Source of the DNA: Candidatus Levyibacteriota bacterium
Lineage (GTDB): Bacteria > Patescibacteriota > Microgenomatia > Levybacterales > UBA12049
DNA length: 39,376 bases
NCBI GenBank assembly: GCA_030651475.1
Contig: JAUSEW010000005.1
Location: forward strand, 1 to 39,376
Direction of reading: 5' to 3'
Of this stretch, positions 1 through 7,929 are shown piece by piece. The notes beneath the pieces are model-generated. The model did no database searches. It saw nothing but the letters and a program-made list of their open reading frames with translations, and was not told the origin of the DNA. The position numbers and the translations under genes were made by a program. Numbering within the stretch: position 1 is the first letter of the stretch; each line of letters opens with the position of its first letter.

Positions 1-584
1 AATCCCCCGCCGATGACATCCGTTAGCCAGTGTTCTCCAAGGTAAATTCTCGAAACAAACATCGCAACATCATAAGCTATTATAAATCCTAAAATTATAG
101 TTTTCTTTAAATTTGATAATTTTTCCGATCGAAGGACAGTTAATCCAATAAGTATACTCAAGAATGCTGCTCGTCCCGCATGTCCCGAAGGGTAAGAATT
201 TTCCGCTCTTATATGAAATTGGGGGAAATTGATAATTCTTTCTGTTCTTAGCATAAACTCCGGCGGCGGAAAATGGCTGACGAAAAACTTTCCGTAAAGC
301 TCAATTAGATGAAAAAGCCCAAAGAATCCTAAAATAAATACTCCCCTTATTTTTCGCAAAAATACCAAAACTACTATTAAAGCTCCAAGCATTATTTCAA
401 AAGCGCCAATATCGCTCAAGAAGGAAGCTAATTCATCGAAGCGTCTGCTTATATTATCCTGAAGCCTAACCGTAGTATCGAAGTCAAATTGAGTAAAAGT
501 ATCCTTATGCACTAAATAGGAGAAGAAGACAAAGGCTGCAAAGGCTAAAGACCCCCAAACGAAGAATTTTATTTTGTTTTTCAT
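1..584 (-). CDS. PAP2-family membrane phosphatase, partial (C-terminus cut by window edge)
   Basis: My reverse-strand translation from ATG at 584: MKNKIKFFVWGSLAFAAFVFFSYL...ENSYPSGHAGRAAFLSILIGL...SRIYLGEHWLTDVIGGG. PSGHA and SRxYLGxHWxxDVxGG match PAP2 signature motifs. Not in the ORF track because it is open at the edge. Confidence 0.85.
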   Translation of the reverse strand, partial: MKNKIKFFVWGSLAFAAFVFFSYLVHKDTFTQFDFDTTVRLQDNISRRFDELASFLSDIGAFEIMLGALIVVLVFLRKIRGVFILGFFGLFHLIELYGKFFVSHFPPPEFMLRTERIINFPQFHIRAENSYPSGHAGRAAFLSILIGLTVLRSEKLSNLKKTIILGFIIAYDVAMFVSRIYLGEHWLTDVIGGG

Positions 585-597
585 CTGTACAAACGGG

Positions 598-1476
598 TTA
601 TAAATTCAGTCCCTTGAGGAACTTGCGGAATTCGCCGTTGATATCTTTATGCATGAGTCCGAATTCAACAACAGTTTTTAGATATTCAATTTTATTTCCC
701 GTATCATAGTACTTGCCATTTTGTATCTCACAAGCATAAACAGGATAACCTGTTTTTATCAAATTATCTATGGCAACGGATAGATACAGCTCGCCGTCTT
801 TTTCCAACTTTTGGTTACGCAGAATATCAAAAATTTGCGGAGGAAGAATGTATGCTCCGTGAGTTGCAAGATCCGATGGGGCGTCTTCAGGCTCGGGTTT
901 TTCTACAATTTTTTCGATTTTAAAAACATTTCCCTCAACAGAAGTAACTTTGGCTATTCCATATCTTCTTAAATCCTCTTTGTTCTTTATTCTGACTGCG
1001 GAGATAACCGCACCGCCATATTTCTCATAAACCTTAATCATTTGTGCAAGCCTAGGAGGAGTACTGTAAATAAACTCATCTCCCCATACTACTGCAAACA
1101 TTTCGTTATCAATTGCCGGCTCTGCCGAAAGAACCGGAGTCCCATTTCCATAAGGCCCTTTCTGACGAATATATATAAAGTTCGCCATTTCGGAAATTCT
1201 CTGAATATCTTCAAGCAGCTTTTCCTTGCCGCCGTTTTGCAGATTTTTGATAAGCTCTGCGTTAGGAACATCAAAATGATCTTCGATGGCTCTTTTCAAA
1301 GCTCCGGTAACAATAACCACATCTTCTATTCCGGACGCAACTGCCTCTTCAACTACATATTGAATAACCGGTTTATCTACTATCGGAAGCATTTCTTTGG
1401 GCATGGCTTTTGTTTGAGGAAGAAATCTTGTGCCAAATCCTGCCGCAGGAATAATTACTTTTCTAATTTTATTCAT
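598..1476 (-). CDS. galU: UTP-glucose-1-phosphate uridylyltransferase
   Basis: ORF with KVIIPAAGFGTRFLPQTKAMPKEMLPIVDKPVIQYVVEEAVASGI, classic GalU N-terminus. Confidence 0.95.
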   Translation of the reverse strand: MNKIRKVIIPAAGFGTRFLPQTKAMPKEMLPIVDKPVIQYVVEEAVASGIEDVVIVTGALKRAIEDHFDVPNAELIKNLQNGGKEKLLEDIQRISEMANFIYIRQKGPYGNGTPVLSAEPAIDNEMFAVVWGDEFIYSTPPRLAQMIKVYEKYGGAVISAVRIKNKEDLRRYGIAKVTSVEGNVFKIEKIVEKPEPEDAPSDLATHGAYILPPQIFDILRNQKLEKDGELYLSVAIDNLIKTGYPVYACEIQNGKYYDTGNKIEYLKTVVEFGLMHKDINGEFRKFLKGLNL

Positions 1477-1540
1477 GAGTATTAATTATACTACATACTT
1501 ACTCTTTACATGTCAACCGATATTTGATAATATATCGTTT

Positions 1541-1726
1541 ATGGCAACATCTCCTATTACTTTTTTAAAAGAGGTCCAAGACGAGCTTAGGAAAGTAGTT
1601 TGGCCAACAAAAGATGAAGTTATAAGACTAACCGGAGTGGTTATTTTGATCAGTCTTATTGTCGGACTTTTTTTAGGAGGCGCTGACTTTGTCTTTACGA
1701 AAATTATGGAAATATTTATAAAATAA
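1541..1726 (+). CDS. secE: Preprotein translocase subunit SecE
   Basis: Short single-TM protein [43 protein letters not shown] immediately upstream of nusG; start placed at ATG 1541 rather than 1430. Confidence 0.92.
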   Translation: MATSPITFLKEVQDELRKVVWPTKDEVIRLTGVVILISLIVGLFLGGADFVFTKIMEIFIK

Positions 1727-1728
1727 TT

Positions 1729-2292
1729 ATGGATAAGCAAATTGTAGAACCAGTTGTTGCTCTTCCCAAAGAGGGTAAATGGTACATCGTACACACTTAT
1801 TCTGGCCATGAAAATAAGGTTATGAAATCCTTGTGGCAAAGAATTGAATCAATGGGATTTGGAGATAGAATTTTTGAGATAATTGTTCCAACCCGTAATA
1901 CTATCAAGGTTTCTCAAGGCAAAAAAGAAACTGTCAAAGAAAAGATTTTCCCAGGCTACGTACTAATCAGAATGACACTTGATGATGAAACATGGCTTTT
2001 GGTCAGAACCACACAAGGAGTTACCGCATTTATAGGCGCGGGCAACAAACCAACGCCAATCTCGGAAAATGAAGTTGCGGCAATCCAGAAATTTATGAAT
2101 TTGGAAGAACCTCTGTATAAAACAGCCTTTGCCAAAGGCGAAGCAGTCAAAATTGTCGACGGGCCGTTCGCTGATTTCCTTGGCACAGTCGATGAAATAG
2201 ACGAAGCAAAAGGAAAATTAAAAGTATTAGTAAGTATATTCGGAAGGGAGACGCCTGTTGAATTAGATTTTCTTCAGGTGACTAAGCTTTAA
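1729..2292 (+). CDS. nusG: Transcription termination/antitermination factor NusG
   Basis: [14 protein letters not shown]...FPGYVLIRM...V.FIGAG.KP plus KOW-like [13 protein letters not shown]. Confidence 0.95.
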   Translation: MDKQIVEPVVALPKEGKWYIVHTYSGHENKVMKSLWQRIESMGFGDRIFEIIVPTRNTIKVSQGKKETVKEKIFPGYVLIRMTLDDETWLLVRTTQGVTAFIGAGNKPTPISENEVAAIQKFMNLEEPLYKTAFAKGEAVKIVDGPFADFLGTVDEIDEAKGKLKVLVSIFGRETPVELDFLQVTKL

Positions 2293-2304
2293 GAATTTTG
2301 ACCT

Positions 2305-2730
2305 ATGGCAGCTAAAAAAATAAAGACAATTATCAAATTAAATATCAAGGCTGGGGAGGCAACTCCTGCTCCTCCGGTTGGGCCTGCTTTGGGTCAGCAC
2401 GGACTTCCCATTATGGAGTTCGTAAAGGCTTTTAATGATAGAACAGCCAGCCAAAAAGGCACAATTTTACCTGCAGTTATAACAGTTTTTACAGATAGAA
2501 CATTTTCTTTTATCGTCAAAAAGCCGCCGGTTGCGGAAATGATTAAGAAAGCAATAGGGAGAGAAAAAGGCTCACAAAAACCAGGAAGAGAAGTCGCCGG
2601 AACCTTGACGGAAACGCAAGCAGAAGAAATTGCCAAAATTAAAATGGAAGATCTAAATGCCAATGATGTAGCTGCTGCGGTAAAAATAGTCAAAGGAACC
2701 GCCAGAAGCATGGGAGTAGAAGTAAAATGA
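2305..2730 (+). CDS. rplK: 50S ribosomal protein L11
   Basis: [39 protein letters not shown]11 signature. Confidence 0.97.
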   Translation: MAAKKIKTIIKLNIKAGEATPAPPVGPALGQHGLPIMEFVKAFNDRTASQKGTILPAVITVFTDRTFSFIVKKPPVAEMIKKAIGREKGSQKPGREVAGTLTETQAEEIAKIKMEDLNANDVAAAVKIVKGTARSMGVEVK

Positions 2731-2804
2731 TAGATCAAAAATCAAATCTCAAAAATATTTTTAAGATTTAATATTTAATTTTTAATATTGACTGAAAGGA
2801 ACTT

Positions 2805-3653
2805 ATGGGGAAAATTAGAGTAACTGCTCTGGGAGATGAAACTCTTGAGCAAAAACACAAACAAGAGACAAAGAAAAGAAAAGAGGGGAAAAAAGCCCTG
2901 TCTGCCGACAGGCAGGTTGTTAAAGGTGCTAAGGGTGGAGAACGAGTTGTTTCAGTTGGCCCTTCCGAAGAAGAATTAGCCAAAATGGAGGCTTTGGAGA
3001 AGGCTAAAACTGAAAAACCAAAGGAAGAAAAACCAAAGAAAACAGTCAAAGTTAAGAAACCAAAGCACGTCAGATCCAAAAAATATCAGGAAGTCAAAAA
3101 GCTTGTTGATCGGACGAAAAAATATAAACTGGCTGATGCTTTGGAGCTTTTGCCAAAACTGAAAATATCCAAATTCGATGAAACCGTAGAGCTCCATATC
3201 AATACCGCTTCTCAAGGAATATCCGGAACCGTTACCCTACCCCACGGAACAGGCAAAGCGATAAGGGTGGCAATTGCTGATGACAAAATAGTAGCGGAAG
3301 TTGAAAAGGGAAAAATTAATTTTGATGTGCTCTTGGCAGTTCCAGCAATGATGCCAAAATTAGCCAGAATTGCAAAAATCCTAGGACCTAGAGGTCTTAT
3401 GCCCAATCCTAAAAACGGAACGCTGACTGCTAATCCTGAAAAAATGGCGGAGAATTTTACCAAAGGCCAAATTCGCTTCAAAACCGAAGCCAAATCCCCG
3501 CTTATGCATTTAGTTCTAGGAAAACTTTCTTTCGGTCCAAAGAAACTAACGGAAAACATCGAGACAATAATTAACGCCATTAAAAAAGAGAATATAAGAA
3601 ATACTGTCTTGAAATCCACCATGAGTCCCGGAATAAAAATAGACCTAGGTTAA
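2805..3653 (+). CDS. rplA: 50S ribosomal protein L1 with ~75-100 aa Lys/Glu-rich N-terminal extension
   Basis: C-terminal ~200 aa match L1 (LLAVPAMMPKLARIAKILGPRGLMPNPKNGTLT); N-terminus is a long charged extension. Confidence 0.95.
   Translation: MGKIRVTALGDETLEQKHKQETKKRKEGKKALSADRQVVKGAKGGERVVSVGPSEEELAKMEALEKAKTEKPKEEKPKKTVKVKKPKHVRSKKYQEVKKLVDRTKKYKLADALELLPKLKISKFDETVELHINTASQGISGTVTLPHGTGKAIRVAIADDKIVAEVEKGKINFDVLLAVPAMMPKLARIAKILGPRGLMPNPKNGTLTANPEKMAENFTKGQIRFKTEAKSPLMHLVLGKLSFGPKKLTENIETIINAIKKENIRNTVLKSTMSPGIKIDLG
2897..2916. repeat. Palindromic element CCTGTCTGCCGACAGGCAGG inside rplA
   Basis: CCTGTC(2897-2902)-TGCC-GACAGG(2907-2912) hairpin, with alternative overlapping hairpin CTGCC/GGCAG; translated as LSADRQ. 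Confidence 0.7.
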
Positions 3654-3699
3654 CCATATTGTACTTTTTCAAAATTTATAATATACTTCTTGCATTAAT

Positions 3700-4698
3700 A
3701 TGAACGCTGAACGCATAGGCTCTCAAGGAATTGGTAATTTTGATGGCGCACCGAGAAAAGAAATAAAAGCTTTTCCTAGGATTGGGCTTATGTTTCCTGG
3801 ACAAAGCAGTCAAGAGGTTGGAATGGGAAAAAATCTTTTTGAAAATTCCCCTGCGGCAAAAAAAGTTTTTGAAGAAGCAAACGGAACGCTCGGTTTCAAT
3901 TTAGCAAAATTGTGCTTTGAAGGGCCTAAAAACGAGCTTAACCAAACTCATAATACTCAACCTGCAACACTTACCACAAGTATCGCAGCTCTTGAAGCAT
4001 TTAAGGAAAAATTTGGGATAGCGCCAGGCATTGTAGCAGCAGGACATAGTGTTGGTGAATATGCAGCTTTAGTAGCAGCAGGTTCATTAAGTTTCCCAGA
4101 TGCGTTGAGATTAGTAAGGAAGCGTGGACATTTTATGCACGAGGCAAGCATAAGGCAAAAAGGGTTTATGGCTGCTGTTATTGGCCTTGACGAAAGCGTT
4201 GTTGAGGAAGTTTGTCAACACACGGATGCTAAGATCGCAAACGTAAACTCCAGACAACAAATAGTAATAAGCGGACTTAATGAAGGCTTTGCTCATGCGT
4301 CAGATTTGCTAACGAGAAGAGGAGCAAGAATAATAAGGCTAGAGGTAGAAGGAGCGTTTCATTCGAGACTTATGGAATCGGCAGCAGAAGAAATGATAGA
4401 GGCATTACATAAAGTTAGGATAAATGATCCTACAATGCCTGTGATTGGTAATACGAGCGCACTACCGATGCATACATCTTCAGAAGTCCAAAAGGATCTA
4501 CAGAGACAAATTGTCGGATCTGTGAATTGGCTAGCGTCTATGTTAATAATGATAGACATGGGAGTAGAAGCAGTTATGGAAATTGGTCATGGAAAAGTTT
4601 TGACTGGTCTTGCCAGAAGAATCAATAAGGATCTCAAAGCATTCAGCGTTAGCAACGTTTTGGATATACAATCCTTAGCTTTAAATCCTTCGGTTTAG
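3700..4698 (+). CDS. fabD: Malonyl-CoA:ACP transacylase (FabD) homologue
   Basis: GLMFPGQSSQEVGMGKNLF, GHSVGEYAALVAAGSLSF (nucleophile elbow), LVRKRGHFM, VEGAFHSRLM (catalytic His). Confidence 0.92.
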   Translation: MNAERIGSQGIGNFDGAPRKEIKAFPRIGLMFPGQSSQEVGMGKNLFENSPAAKKVFEEANGTLGFNLAKLCFEGPKNELNQTHNTQPATLTTSIAALEAFKEKFGIAPGIVAAGHSVGEYAALVAAGSLSFPDALRLVRKRGHFMHEASIRQKGFMAAVIGLDESVVEEVCQHTDAKIANVNSRQQIVISGLNEGFAHASDLLTRRGARIIRLEVEGAFHSRLMESAAEEMIEALHKVRINDPTMPVIGNTSALPMHTSSEVQKDLQRQIVGSVNWLASMLIMIDMGVEAVMEIGHGKVLTGLARRINKDLKAFSVSNVLDIQSLALNPSV

Positions 4699-4723
4699 AT
4701 AAACTAACCCTTTTAATTCCTCT

Positions 4724-4751
4724 TGACTACGTAATTATTATCTGCTATATT
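4724..4751 (+). promoter_or_regulatory. Putative sigma70-type promoter for rplJL
   Basis: TTGACT (4724-4729), 16-nt spacer, TATATT (4746-4751), just upstream of the L10 leader motif. Confidence 0.55.
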
Positions 4752-4759
4752 TAGTTTTG

Positions 4760-4872
4760 TCCTAAGACAGTGAGTTCTGCAAAGCAGAATAAGTCTCACC
4801 GAGGAGCAGCCGAATTATAAATTAATAATTTGTAATTAGTAATTAAGGTGACGCTCTTAGGAGCGTTTTTTT
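4760..4872 (+). promoter_or_regulatory. Ribosomal protein L10 leader (autoregulatory RNA) with attenuator
   Basis: cctaagacagtgagttctgcaaagcagaataagtctcaccgagga resembles the conserved L10-leader kink-turn region; positioned directly before rplJ and ends in a terminator hairpin. Confidence 0.75.
4851..4872 (+). terminator. Attenuator hairpin abutting rplJ start
   Basis: ACGCTC-TTAG-GAGCGT followed by TTTTTT then ATG at 4873. Confidence 0.75.
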
Positions 4873-5430
4873 ATGGATACGAAAATAAATCAAGTCAGAC
4901 AGAAGAAAGAGCAAATTGTAGCAAAGATTGCGGAAAAAGTAAACCGCGCTAAAGGCATTATATTTGCTAATTATCAGGGAATGACTCATAAACAGCTCGA
5001 GGATCTTAAGAAAGAATTAAGAAAAAGCGATGCCGAGCTAGTTGTCACCAAAAACACGCTTTTGAAAATTGCGTTATCTAAATCTAACGACATGAAAGCC
5101 TCTGTTGAGGATCCAAAAGCTTTTCAAGGCGCAACAGCTACTCTTTTTTCTTTTTCAGATGTAATTTCCCCCATAAAAGCACTTGCCAAAGCCATAAAAG
5201 CGATAAATCTTCCTGAAATTAAGTTCGGATTTCTTGAGGGAAAAATGCTGACGAAAGACGATGTAATGAAATTGTCAACTCTTCCTACCAAAGAGATACT
5301 GCTTGCTCAAATCGTTGGAGGAATCAAAGCTCCTATTTTCGGTCTTCATAGAGCACTAAGCTGGAATATACAGAAGTTTGTTTTAACTCTAAAAGCAATA
5401 GGAAATAAAAATGTTGACGGTAGAAAATAG
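4873..5430 (+). CDS. rplJ: 50S ribosomal protein L10
   Basis: GIIFANYQGMTHKQLEDLKKELRKSDAELVVTKNTLLKIA; located before rplL. Confidence 0.95.
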   Translation: MDTKINQVRQKKEQIVAKIAEKVNRAKGIIFANYQGMTHKQLEDLKKELRKSDAELVVTKNTLLKIALSKSNDMKASVEDPKAFQGATATLFSFSDVISPIKALAKAIKAINLPEIKFGFLEGKMLTKDDVMKLSTLPTKEILLAQIVGGIKAPIFGLHRALSWNIQKFVLTLKAIGNKNVDGRK

Positions 5431-5535
5431 AAAGTAGAAGATAGAAATTTGATGCTGGAAAACAGAAGATAGATTTCGTCAATCTTCCATCTTCTACTAT
5501 CTATCGTCTAGTAAATAAAGGGGGTGAAATGTAAA

Positions 5536-5928
5536 ATGGCAAAATTAACTAAAGAAGAATTACTTAAATCAATTGAAGAAATGTCTGTTTTGGAACTTTC
5601 CGACTTCGTAAAAACTTTGGAAGAGAAATTCGGAGTTTCTGCTTCGGCTATGATGGCCTCAGCACCAGCTGCAGCGGCAACTGGAGCACAAGCAGGTGAA
5701 CCCGTTGAAGAACAAACAGTATTTAACGTTGTTGTTGCAAGTTCAGGAGCAAATAAAATCGCTGTTATTAAAGCACTTAGAGAATTAGTTCCAACATTGG
5801 GACTTAAAGAAGCCAAAGACCTAGTTGATGCTGCACCAAAAGAGGTAATGACGCAAGTCAACAAAAAAACAGCCGAAGAAGCAAAGGCGAAATTAATAGC
5901 CGCCGGCGCAACTGTTGAATTGAAGTAA
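5536..5928 (+). CDS. rplL: 50S ribosomal protein L7/L12
   Basis: [35 protein letters not shown]...[30 protein letters not shown]; start at ATG 5536 preceded by GGGGGTG. Confidence 0.97.
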   Translation: MAKLTKEELLKSIEEMSVLELSDFVKTLEEKFGVSASAMMASAPAAAATGAQAGEPVEEQTVFNVVVASSGANKIAVIKALRELVPTLGLKEAKDLVDAAPKEVMTQVNKKTAEEAKAKLIAAGATVELK

Positions 5929-5953
5929 TAATTAACGATTTTTATTATTTACC

Positions 5954-5985
5954 AAAAAAGATTCTCTCAAACGGGAATCTTTTTT
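5954..5985 (+). terminator. Rho-independent terminator of the rplJL operon
   Basis: AAAAAAGATTCTC-TCAAAC-GGGAATCTTTTTT. Confidence 0.85.
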
Positions 5986-6084
5986 GTTGGGTTAAAATAC
6001 CTCTTGACAATATTGTTATACTTTGTTATTGTATATCTAATTAACTAGCATATTGATTATTAAAAGTATATTCGTAAGGCTATT

Positions 6085-6291
6085 ATGATTCAAACTCTAT
6101 CAATCAACAATCTTCCAGATCTTCTAACAGTTCGCGAAGTCGCGCAAGTTCTTAGAGTTTCACCATTAACAATTAAACGTTGGGGCAAAAGAGGAAAGCT
6201 TCCGGCTATCAGAATAAATTCAAGAGGCGACAGAAGATACAAGAAAGAATCAATTCTCTGGCTTTTGGGAATTCAGCAAAAAACCGAATAG
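6085..6291 (+). CDS. Small helix-turn-helix DNA-binding protein (excisionase/AlpA/MerR-like)
   Basis: LLTVREVAQVLRVSPLTIKRWGKRGKLPAIRINSRGDRRYKKESILWLL. Confidence 0.85.
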   Translation: MIQTLSINNLPDLLTVREVAQVLRVSPLTIKRWGKRGKLPAIRINSRGDRRYKKESILWLLGIQQKTE

Positions 6292-6331
6292 TAAGCTATA
6301 CCCCCCTTCCGTATCCTGCTTGATGTTTTTG

Positions 6332-6374
6332 TTTTATCTTTTCTTCATCCGGATTTTCAAAATGTTCCTTTATG
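6332..6374 (-). pseudogene. Fragment duplicating the 3' end of galT
   Basis: ttttatcttttcttcatccggattttcaaaatgttc (6332-6367) is identical to 7068-7103 in galT; the match continues (ctttatg vs ttttatg). Confidence 0.7.
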
Positions 6375-6447
6375 TTTCAGTCCATTTATTGATTAGATAA
6401 GACTCTAATTTGCATAAACTTCTTCTTTTTAGTATAATTCCAACATT

Positions 6448-6807
6448 ATGTCACCAGAACGAGCTAAAGTATTTGTAGCCGAAGACAATGAATTCTGGCA
6501 AAAAATAATAAAAAGATCTCTTGCGGATAAGGGACATGAAGTTGTATTATCGGCAACTAATTTAGAGGATGCGCTTGCTGCAACAAGTAAGCTTGTAAAA
6601 TTAGGAGTGCAGGTAGCGATTATTGATGGAAATCTTAACGATTATGAAGCAAACGGACATGATGGGCAGATCGTTTTGGCAGCTATTCGTAAGGCAGCTC
6701 CACAAGTTAAGACAATCGGGCTTTCAGGAAATAGCGTTAGGGGAGTTAATGTAGATTTAGGAAAAGATAATTTCACTGATTTAGGAAAAACCGTTACGAA
6801 GATTTAA
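6448..6807 (+). CDS. Stand-alone response-regulator receiver-domain protein
   Basis: VFVAEDNEFWQKIIKRSLADKGHEVVLSATNLEDAL...VAIIDGNLND...VKTIGLSGNS, REC fold motifs. Confidence 0.75.
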   Translation: MSPERAKVFVAEDNEFWQKIIKRSLADKGHEVVLSATNLEDALAATSKLVKLGVQVAIIDGNLNDYEANGHDGQIVLAAIRKAAPQVKTIGLSGNSVRGVNVDLGKDNFTDLGKTVTKI

Positions 6808-6949
6808 TTCTTCTTTTTTCTCTGTCCAAACCGTCAGGCTAAATGGGGGTGCTTTGTGCTTTGGGGATGGTCCTCGGAAACCCTGATAAGACAACCCAGG
6901 AATAATATAGTTGGATAGATTAGACATATAAGTATAAATAAGCAAGCAT

Positions 6950-6985
6950 GACAACTTTTTTAGGCGACCGCTTAAAAAAATTGTC
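6950..6985. repeat. 36-nt imperfect palindrome, copy 1 (convergent gene junction)
   Basis: GACAACTTTTTTAGGCGACCGCTTAAAAAAATTGTC; near-perfect self-complement; shares ATGACAACTTTTTTAGGCGA with copy at 21011. Confidence 0.75.
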
Positions 6986-7031
6986 AAAGCACCACAAATT
7001 AATATGTCAAAATATTTGTTAATAAAACTTG

Positions 7032-7925
7032 TTAGACTCCCTTGCGGTAAGTGGCACTGTGGCTTGTTTTTATCTTTTCTTCATCCGGATTTTCAAAATG
7101 TTCTTTTATGAAATTTATTGTTTCTTGAGAATCTTGGGTATTTATAAATACTCCCGTACCTACTTCAAAACCTCCCAATGACTTGACTCTCGGAATAATG
7201 CGCAAATACCAATCCCCGCCTTGATAAATATAAAAATTAAATGGAAATTCATTACCGTGGCGAAGATCAAGTATCTGCACTAATCTTGACAGCGTAAAAG
7301 CTAAATCCGATACCTCTCCATCGCTAATCTCTCCAAATAGTCGTCCTCTTTTTCTCGGACTAATCCAAACTTCATCCGGCCATTGAGAAGTTTTGGGACA
7401 AAAAATTATAAATTCTTTTGTCTCTTGGGTAATTTGATCTTCGGAAACTGCTTCCGCTTCTTTATTTGAGGCAAGTGTGGGCACATCCATTTTTACGTCA
7501 GATGGGATAACTGCAAGCTGGGTATGGGGATGAGGCAGACTTTCTCCCCCACCCTCCCCATGATTATGGAAAATATACACCTGGCCTTTATCTTTATGAG
7601 CATCGTAACGCTGTCTGTAGGTATTAATTATGAGTTCTGCCGCAGATAAGGGAAGTTCGCCGAAATTTTTGTGGTGATCAGGAGAATGAACTATAACTTC
7701 ATGAATTGGAGCAAAGGGAAATTTATTCGGCAAAACACGAATCTGCCATCCGCTATCGTTATCGTTCCCGCCTACCCGATAAACTTCCTTTTCTTCTTTT
7801 TCTCTGCCCGGACAAAATGGACAAACCGGCTCAAATCCTTTTGCGATGTCCGGTCTTTTGGCGCGTCGAGGAGACAGAATAACCCATTTTTTGGAAATTG
7901 GATTTTGCAGAAACTGAAAGTCCAT
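7032..7925 (-). CDS. galT: Galactose-1-phosphate uridylyltransferase
   Basis: PISKKWVILSPRRAKRP, CPFCPG, FHNHGEGGGESLPHPHTQLAVIP (HPHxQ). Confidence 0.92.
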   Translation of the reverse strand: MDFQFLQNPISKKWVILSPRRAKRPDIAKGFEPVCPFCPGREKEEKEVYRVGGNDNDSGWQIRVLPNKFPFAPIHEVIVHSPDHHKNFGELPLSAAELIINTYRQRYDAHKDKGQVYIFHNHGEGGGESLPHPHTQLAVIPSDVKMDVPTLASNKEAEAVSEDQITQETKEFIIFCPKTSQWPDEVWISPRKRGRLFGEISDGEVSDLAFTLSRLVQILDLRHGNEFPFNFYIYQGGDWYLRIIPRVKSLGGFEVGTGVFINTQDSQETINFIKEHFENPDEEKIKTSHSATYRKGV

Positions 7926-7929
7926 AATG

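Noticed and set aside
1042-1485. 147-aa + strand ORF opposite galU
   Set aside because: Entirely antisense to a well-supported gene; Arg/Asn/Phe-rich composition typical of spurious reverse-frame ORFs.
6085-6291. Excisionase of a resident prophage
   Set aside because: HTH domain only; no integrase with catalytic domain, phage structural genes or att-like tRNA duplication found nearby.
6781-6987. 68-aa - strand ORF between the receiver gene and galT
   Set aside because: No recognisable motifs and overlaps the 36-nt palindrome; likely non-coding.
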